Below are positions 34,727 through 39,363 of a DNA stretch of 39,363 bases, in pieces. Made by a program: the position numbers and the translations under genes. The stretch lies in the NCBI GenBank assembly GCA_020404105.1, contig JADBWH010000089.1, positions 1 to 39,363 on the forward strand, written 5' to 3'. Position 1 is the stretch's first letter. Every line of letters begins with the position of its first letter. The DNA comes from Pseudanabaena sp. M53BS1SP1A06MG (GTDB lineage: Bacteria > Cyanobacteriota > Cyanobacteriia > Pseudanabaenales > Pseudanabaenaceae). Under the pieces are notes generated by a model, which had not been told where the DNA came from, did no database searches, and was given only the letters and a program-made list of their open reading frames with translations.

Positions 34727-34750
34727 AGTGGTAAAAAGAGGAGGTAAGTC

Positions 34751-35050
34751 ATGATGACTATGGATGAATTTAACATGGACGAAGCAGAAATGCTCAGAGA
34801 TGTGCAGATCGAGGACGAGTCAGGTTGTGACATCAGAGCAGGAATTAACCACGGCGCAAATCTTGGTAATTACCTATTCGAGAAAATTAATACCATTAGC
34901 TATGACGAGTTGAAAGAAATTTTGACCGACAGCAAGGTTGGTAAAGTCCTGTCATCCGAAGAGATTGATGAAGTGACAGCTAAAATCCAAGAAAAAATTT
35001 TAGCCCCTCGACTAGAGCCAACAACTTATCCCATCCCCAAATTAGCCTAG
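34751..35050 (+). CDS. Small acidic protein downstream of the HEPN gene
   Basis: A 99-residue protein of unknown family. It is acidic at the N terminus (MDEFNMDEAEMLRDVQIEDE), followed by SGCDIRAGINHGANLGNYLF and a helical region SYDELKEILTDSKVGKVLSS. No membrane span is seen. The ribosome site AGAGGAGGTAAGTC is very strong, and the start is 24 bases after the HEPN stop, so translation from a shared message is likely. A size and charge like this would suit an antitoxin or immunity partner, but nothing in the sequence proves it. The next gene starts 35 bases after its stop. Confidence 0.65.
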   Translation: MMTMDEFNMDEAEMLRDVQIEDESGCDIRAGINHGANLGNYLFEKINTISYDELKEILTDSKVGKVLSSEEIDEVTAKIQEKILAPRLEPTTYPIPKLA

Positions 35051-35085
35051 ACAATATAAAGAAACTGATCGCAGAGAGTGAAAAA

Positions 35086-35442
35086 ATGACTGAAAAATGG
35101 ACAGATGAACGATTAGACCGATTTGCCGACAAAGTTGATAGCTTAAGCAATGATATTCAGCAACTAATACAGGCACTGTACCTCGAACTGCCAACCGTCA
35201 AAGCTGAGATAAACAGCGTCAGAGAGGAGGCAAGAGAGCAACGTGAAACTCTCCATGCCGAACTTGTTGAAATAAAGGAGATTATTAAACAGCAAGCCAT
35301 TAAATCACAAGCTCAAAGCGAATCTCTTCACAACGAATTGCTAGAAATCAAGGAAATTACCCGACAGCAAGCTATTGTTGCTCAAACTCAAGCCGAAAGT
35401 ATCAGACTGATGATTGAAATGCTAAATCGAAAGCAAGCTTAG
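35086..35442 (+). CDS. Coiled-coil protein with internal duplication
   Basis: A 118-residue protein, almost wholly helical. The start MTEKWTDERLDRFADKVDSL resembles a recurrent cyanobacterial coiled-coil family. A 25-residue unit is duplicated: LHAELVEIKEIIKQQAIKSQ and LHNELLEIKEITRQQAIVAQ, each followed by an AQ(S/A)ES tail. No membrane span or catalytic motif is seen. It lies 35 bases after the small acidic gene and 53 bases before anmK, so it may close a three-gene unit with the HEPN gene or be independent. Confidence 0.7.
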   Translation: MTEKWTDERLDRFADKVDSLSNDIQQLIQALYLELPTVKAEINSVREEAREQRETLHAELVEIKEIIKQQAIKSQAQSESLHNELLEIKEITRQQAIVAQTQAESIRLMIEMLNRKQA

Positions 35443-35495
35443 TAATATAAAACGATGTCTCAAAGCGATCGCCAATATCTTTTTACCTACAACTC

Positions 35496-36644
35496 ATGAC
35501 TAATGCGCCAACGGACAAAATGTTAGTGATCGGTTTGATGAGTGGGACATCGGTAGACGGGATTGATGCGGCGCTTGTAGAAATTTGCGATCGCCGAGGT
35601 ATCCTCACCACTAATCTGATTGCAGGACATACCTATGAATATGAGGCAGATTTAAAAAAAGAAATCCTTGCCGTTTGTGCAGGTGCGCCGCGATCGCTAC
35701 AACAAATATGTGAACTCGATGATCGCATTGCTGAGAGTTTTGCTAAAGCAGCTTTAACGATTAGGGAGAAAAGTGATCGCCAGCCAGATTTAATTGGTTC
35801 TCATGGTCAGACTGTATTTCATCGTCCACCCGCAGGTCAAAAGATGGGCTATACGGTGCAACTGGGGCGAGGTGCGGTAATTGCTGAGTTAACAGGAATT
35901 AAGACAGTCAGCGATTTTCGGGTTGCGGATATTGAAGTGGGGGGGCAAGGTGCGCCGCTAGTGCCGATGGTAGATGCTTTGTTGTTAGCCCATCCCACGA
36001 AATATCGGGCTTGTCAAAATATTGGCGGGATTAGTAATGTCACTTATTTACCACCCAATGCTGGAGCGATTCCAGAGCAAATATTTGGTTTTGATAATGG
36101 GGCGGGTAATGTGCTAATGGATATGGCAGTTCAGAAATTATTTGGTCAGCCTTTTGATCGCGATGGGGCGATCGCACGACAAGGTAAAGCTAATTTAGAG
36201 CTAATCAATCAATGGCTAAAGCAAGAATTTTTTCTCATCCCTCCGCCAAAATCGACAGGTCGCGAGTTATTTAGTCCAGATTATTTAGAAGCGCGTTTAG
36301 AGGAATGCCAAGATTTAAGTAATTACGACATTCTTGCCACGTTAACAGAATTTACTGCAAGGGCGATCGCTAAGAGCTATCGGGATTTTCTGCCTGTATT
36401 TCCTGAAGAGGTCTTAGTTGGTGGCGGCGGTGGGCGCAATAGTTATTTGATGGAACGCTTACAGGACTTGCTTAAGCCTGCGATCGTGAAACGTACCGAT
36501 GATTTTGGTTTGAGTGGCGATAGTAAAGAGGCGATCGCTTTTGCGATATTAGGATATTTGCGAATTAAAGAACGCTATGGCAATTTACCCAGTGTCACAG
36601 GAGCTAAGCGATCGGTCTTACTGGGAAAAGATAGTTTGATTTGA
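35496..36644 (+). CDS. anmK: Anhydro-N-acetylmuramic acid kinase
   Basis: A 382-residue sugar kinase of peptidoglycan recycling that opens the 1,6-anhydro ring and phosphorylates in one step to give MurNAc 6-phosphate. Landmarks are the N-terminal phosphate loop GLMSGTSVDGIDAALVEI, GSHGQTVFHRP, VSDFRVADIEVGGQGAPLVP (catalytic Asp), NIGGISNVTY, FDNGAGNVLMD and LVGGGGGRNSYLMERL. Length and motifs are those of an intact enzyme. The next downstream stretch is an IS256-type remnant. Confidence 0.95.
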   Translation: MTNAPTDKMLVIGLMSGTSVDGIDAALVEICDRRGILTTNLIAGHTYEYEADLKKEILAVCAGAPRSLQQICELDDRIAESFAKAALTIREKSDRQPDLIGSHGQTVFHRPPAGQKMGYTVQLGRGAVIAELTGIKTVSDFRVADIEVGGQGAPLVPMVDALLLAHPTKYRACQNIGGISNVTYLPPNAGAIPEQIFGFDNGAGNVLMDMAVQKLFGQPFDRDGAIARQGKANLELINQWLKQEFFLIPPPKSTGRELFSPDYLEARLEECQDLSNYDILATLTEFTARAIAKSYRDFLPVFPEEVLVGGGGGRNSYLMERLQDLLKPAIVKRTDDFGLSGDSKEAIAFAILGYLRIKERYGNLPSVTGAKRSVLLGKDSLI

Positions 36645-36700
36645 GTCTTGATCTTTTCTAATTGCCGAATGAGAGACTGTCAAGCAGATATTATTAAAGT

Positions 36701-36970
36701 CTAGAAGAAGTGGAGACGATCCTTGAATAGAATAGATAAGTGATTAAGGGCAGGCATCCAATCCCAAATCGACATAGACCATTTCTTCGGAATATTATAT
36801 TCCGCATTGCCAAGTAAACCAGCTTGAAAGGAGCGCAATCAGTTCGACAAGTACACTGACCACTGAGGGGAAAATTGTTTGTGCCATTTTTCAGCAAAGA
36901 GTTCAAGGTGAAATTTCAATTTAGTCGCTGCCGCATAAATCGTATTGAGGTCAGCACAAACTTGCTTACG
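36701..36970 (-). pseudogene. IS256-family (mutator) transposase remnant
   Basis: On the minus strand one frame reads RKQVCADLNTIYAAATKLKF, then LELFAEKWHKQFSPQW, a stop, and later IPKKWSMSIWDWMPALNHLS plus ILFKDRLHFF at the C terminus. These match the last third of mutator-type transposases (..YxA.tk..A...LexFaekW... and ..KKWtmpirdWg.aLnqLaIlFedR) with a large internal deletion. The catalytic region is missing, so it is dead. Recognised from family memory, not from a search. Confidence 0.75.
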
Positions 36971-37251
36971 CGGTCAGAGAGCTTGTCGAACTGTCACTGT
37001 TAGTTATTGGGTGGCTTGTTTGTCTCTCTGTTTGCTTCCTAGGCATTGCTGCTATCTGGTTCTTTATTCATCACTACAATTCATCCTTACTGGTTTAGGA
37101 CTACCGAGCCACATAATAATAATAATTAGGCATCGATTTTTTATCATGTTTTTGCTGACATTTTTTCTGATTATTTCTAGTCCGTCTAGTTTGGAGCTAG
37201 ATGGAAGAATGATGCCTACTAAATTAGCAATTTGGCTTAATTGCAGCAAAT
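36971..37251. other. Spacer with an orphan membrane-span reading frame
   Basis: A plus-strand frame without any start codon, about 36966-37107, reads AYAVRELVELSLLVIGWLVC LSVCFLGIAAIWFFIHHYNS in two consecutive pieces and then stops. It looks like one membrane helix and could be the tail of a gene whose 5' end was replaced by the IS256-type remnant. Another frame (36945-37307) covers the same bases but reads as Cys/Leu-rich noise. Nothing else is seen before the gene at 37252. Confidence 0.4.
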
Positions 37252-37743
37252 ATGGCTATTGTTTTATCAAATCAAGACAACATCGAATTGCTGCTTACGT
37301 TAGTTAAAGTGGCGATCGCATTAGGTCTAATTGCGATCACCATGGGATTATTGTTTTGGCTGAGACTCAAAAAACTCGAAAAACGCATATACCTGAGTCG
37401 TAAGCATCTAAACAAGAGACTTGCCTCTAGGAATTATCCCAAAATGTCAAAAAAAATCATGGCAGCTACAGCATCACATCGTTACAATGGCAATACTAAT
37501 CACATTCCTCCGCAAAAAACGCAATTTTATCATCCCAAAACCTTTACAAAACCAACAAAAATATCATCTCGGCATTCAGGTAAATCTGGTTGGCGTTGGC
37601 TAATGGCGATCGCGATTGCGAGTGTAACAGGTATCGCGATCGCTTTGTTGCAGTTTAGCAATGGTTCAATTAATTTTGACTTAATGCCCCTTATTTGGTT
37701 ATTGATTGGTTTAGTGCTGGTGATAGCTGGTACATGGGAATAA
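37252..37743 (+). CDS. Membrane protein with three spans, unrecognised
   Basis: A 163-residue protein. An N-terminal span (LLTLVKVAIALGLIAITMGLLFWL) leads into a basic polar segment of about 75 residues rich in Lys, His and Asn (KKLEKRIYLSRKHLNKRLAS, RYNGNTNHIPPQKTQFYHP). Two further spans follow (RWLMAIAIASVTGIAIALLQ and LMPLIWLLIGLVLVIAGTW). The positive segment is probably cytoplasmic. No motif points to a function. It lies between the IS256-type remnant and csaB, with its own terminator downstream. The ATG at 37252 has no strong ribosome site. Confidence 0.7.
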   Translation: MAIVLSNQDNIELLLTLVKVAIALGLIAITMGLLFWLRLKKLEKRIYLSRKHLNKRLASRNYPKMSKKIMAATASHRYNGNTNHIPPQKTQFYHPKTFTKPTKISSRHSGKSGWRWLMAIAIASVTGIAIALLQFSNGSINFDLMPLIWLLIGLVLVIAGTWE

Positions 37744-37749
37744 CTTGGT

Positions 37750-37778
37750 CAAAAGACGGCACTAAGTAACGTCTTTTG
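37750..37778 (+). terminator. Hairpin after the membrane protein gene
   Basis: CAAAAGACG (37750-37758) pairs with CGTCTTTTG (37770-37778), just after the stop at 37743. A short TTTT lies within the right arm. Confidence 0.6.
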
Positions 37779-37854
37779 GCGTTAATACGCGACAATAGGA
37801 GTCTGGAGTAATGCAGAAAATCTAAAAAATATTTAAGCAATTTAGGCGAATAAT

Positions 37855-38895
37855 ATGCGACGTGCGGTTTTATGTGGATATTATGGGATGGGCAATGGTG
37901 GGGATGAAGCATTGCTTGCCACATTGCTACAAATGTTGCCTCAGGATATCCAACCGCTTGTTTTATCGGCTAGCCCAAAAGTTACCGAAAATTTACATCA
38001 CGTCGAGGCTAGTGATCGCTATTCGGTATTTGGATTAATTAATGCGTTCAAGCAATCAGATTTATTTATTTGGGGAGGCGGCAGCCTGATGCAGGATGCC
38101 ACTAGTGCCAGAAATCCCATTTATTATGGTGGTTTAATGGGCTTAGCACAGGGGATGGGTTTGCAGACAGTCGCATGGGCGCAGGGGGTTGGTCCCCTAA
38201 AAAGTGGGTTAAGTAAATGGATTACGAAACGTGCTTTTCAGGGATGTCAGGCGGTATCTGTACGTGACCACCGCTCTGCCGAGTTACTAGCTGATTGGCA
38301 AATCAAAAGTATGATTGCGCCCGATCCTGTTTGGGCTTTGGAATCTATACTGGTGGATATGTATTGTGATGTGGATGTACCTATTGTGGCAGTAGTTTTG
38401 CGCGCACATCCTGCCTTAACATCCTGTCGCCTCGCCACGATTACAGAAGCTTTGAAAAACTTACAAGCGCAAACCAATGCATATATTTTACTAGTTCCAT
38501 TTCAGCCATCTCAGGATAAAGCAATCGCTCAGGCAATTTATGATTCTCTTAATGACAAGTTTCCTAAACATAGCCAAATCATCATTCAAAAAGATCCTCG
38601 CAAACTGAAGGGGATTTTCCAAGGTGTGGATTTAGCGATCGCTATGCGTTTACATGGAGTGATTATGGCGGCTAGTGAGGGTTGTCAATGTTCGGCAATC
38701 AGTTATGATCCAAAGGTTTCCTATTTAATGGAAGAATTAGACCTTTCAGGTTGGCAGTTAGAGAGTTTACCTGATGACGCTCAATCAATTACAGATGTTT
38801 GGATTAAGGATTTAGAGAGTAAAGATAAGGCGATCACTTACCGTATTAATCAGTTTAAACAACAGGCTTTCATTCACAAAAAAATATTAAATTAA
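37855..38895 (+). CDS. csaB: Polysaccharide pyruvyl transferase CsaB
   Basis: A 346-residue transferase that adds a pyruvate ketal from phosphoenolpyruvate to a wall polysaccharide, a modification used to anchor S-layer-type proteins through SLH domains. Visible family motifs are the N-terminal GYYGMGNGGDEALLATLL, LFIWGGGSLMQD, WAQGVGPL, SVRDHRSAELL, and near the C terminus AIAMRLHGVIMAASEGCQCSAISYDPKV. Length is normal. The start ATGCGACGTGCGG at 37855 is the first possible one. It is a single gene, closed by a 17-bp hairpin. Confidence 0.93.
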   Translation: MRRAVLCGYYGMGNGGDEALLATLLQMLPQDIQPLVLSASPKVTENLHHVEASDRYSVFGLINAFKQSDLFIWGGGSLMQDATSARNPIYYGGLMGLAQGMGLQTVAWAQGVGPLKSGLSKWITKRAFQGCQAVSVRDHRSAELLADWQIKSMIAPDPVWALESILVDMYCDVDVPIVAVVLRAHPALTSCRLATITEALKNLQAQTNAYILLVPFQPSQDKAIAQAIYDSLNDKFPKHSQIIIQKDPRKLKGIFQGVDLAIAMRLHGVIMAASEGCQCSAISYDPKVSYLMEELDLSGWQLESLPDDAQSITDVWIKDLESKDKAITYRINQFKQQAFIHKKILN

Positions 38896-38925
38896 AGCTA
38901 AGTACAGGAAAAAATTAAGGTAGTG

Positions 38926-38968
38926 CTAAATAGGATAGACGGCGCTTCGCTCCGTCTATCCTATTTAG
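38926..38968 (+). terminator. Hairpin after csaB
   Basis: A perfect 17-base stem CTAAATAGGATAGACGG with its complement around CGCTTCGCT. The preceding GGTAGTGCT resembles the left end of family 3 repeats, so this may be a related palindrome that also ends csaB transcription. Confidence 0.7.
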
Positions 38969-39099
38969 AGTGTTTGAGAAGTTAACTGGAGTTTAGACTA
39001 AAAATGGAAGAGAGGCAGAGTAAAAGAGATACAAACTGCCTAAAGTAGATGAAAAAGAAAGAAGACATCTATAGCCATGATTATTGATAAATTACGTAA

Positions 39100-39363
39100 C
39101 TACTCAGGCTGGAGATTTGGGAAGAAATGGTTTCCAAGAAACACTTGTTTGAGAGACGCCAGAACATTAACACCTTGCTTTCTGAGAGTCGAAATATAGC
39201 CACGAATGCGACAGAACATTTGAGCACCCTCGAGAGAGCGAAAAGTGCCAGATACTTTCTGTTTGAGTTTCATCATACGTAAATCACATTCCGCCTGATT
39301 GTTATCAAAAGGAACACGAAAATCATACATAAAAGCTAAAACAGCCGATTGATTTTTTTGAAG
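39100..39363 (-). CDS. IS66-family transposase, C-terminal part
   Basis: A partial gene that continues beyond the window; 87 residues are visible. It reads [60 protein letters not shown] and then [10 protein letters not shown], the classic C-terminal end of IS66 transposases ([23 protein letters not shown]). The conserved catalytic-domain Glu lies in [10 protein letters not shown]. No frameshift is seen in the visible part, so it may be intact. The element's end should lie somewhere between 38970 and 39100, but I could not identify the terminal repeat. Confidence 0.88.
   Translation of the reverse strand, partial: LQKNQSAVLAFMYDFRVPFDNNQAECDLRMMKLKQKVSGTFRSLEGAQMFCRIRGYISTLRKQGVNVLASLKQVFLGNHFFPNLQPE

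Noticed and set aside
33145-35463. Absence of HIP1 octamers as proof of horizontal transfer
   Set aside because: The psbB region (about 5.5-8.3 kb) also lacks the octamer although it is core, so this alone does not discriminate.
36945-37307. 120-codon plus-strand frame rich in Cys and Leu
   Set aside because: It overlaps the start of the gene at 37252 and the IS256-type remnant, and its composition is not protein-like; another frame there reads as a membrane helix.

Overview
The window comes from a cyanobacterium, most likely a filamentous, Pseudanabaena-like lineage; the genus is an inference. It carries the photosystem II genes psbB and psbT, a Rubisco activase, Gun4, a plant-type glycerate kinase, a PII protein with an NtcA-type operator, and many copies of the HIP1 palindrome GCGATCGC. 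Most genes are chromosomal housekeeping genes, with insertion-sequence debris at both ends and near 36.8 kb.

Layout. 0-4 kb: a decayed IS5-type transposase, then a leftward cluster with two BiuH-type cysteine hydrolases, a two-domain ABC ATPase and a cupin, probably for scavenging a nitrogenous compound. 4-9 kb: rca (short form), a Uma2 nuclease-like gene, psbB-psbT (psbT is only 35 codons) and glycerate kinase. 9-11.4 kb: a lipoprotein made of tandem repeats, a membrane cytochrome b paired with a Tat-exported molybdopterin oxidoreductase, and a small membrane protein. 11.4-17.8 kb: glnB with an NtcA site, a P2A calcium-type ATPase, a degenerate AAA-like ATPase and mutL. 17.9-25 kb: an M61 peptidase, a large EVE-like/TPR/DUF3883-like protein, aroH, a membrane protein, a GAF protein and a coiled-coil protein. 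25-31 kb: a GERP-repeat protein, gun4, a DUF2325 protein, deoC and two unrecognised genes. 31.8-36.6 kb: gnd, a HEPN-like gene with two small genes behind it, and anmK. 36.7-39.4 kb: an IS256-type remnant, a membrane protein, csaB and the end of an IS66 transposase.

Genes that probably work together: psbB with psbT in photosystem II; rca and glycerate kinase around carbon fixation and photorespiration; glnB and possibly the BiuH cluster in nitrogen supply; the cytochrome b and the molybdoenzyme as one redox couple; anmK in wall recycling and csaB in wall-polymer decoration.

The most notable non-gene signal is a set of short palindromic interspersed repeats. Three families are present in two copies each, with conserved arms and, in one family, a compensatory change in the stem. 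A G/A-rich repeat also sits in frame inside mutL. The best candidates for undescribed biology are the HEPN-like locus (33.3-35.4 kb), the EVE-like/TPR/DUF3883-like protein (19.9-21.9 kb) and the GERP-repeat protein (25.3-25.9 kb). No tRNA, rRNA or CRISPR array was seen.
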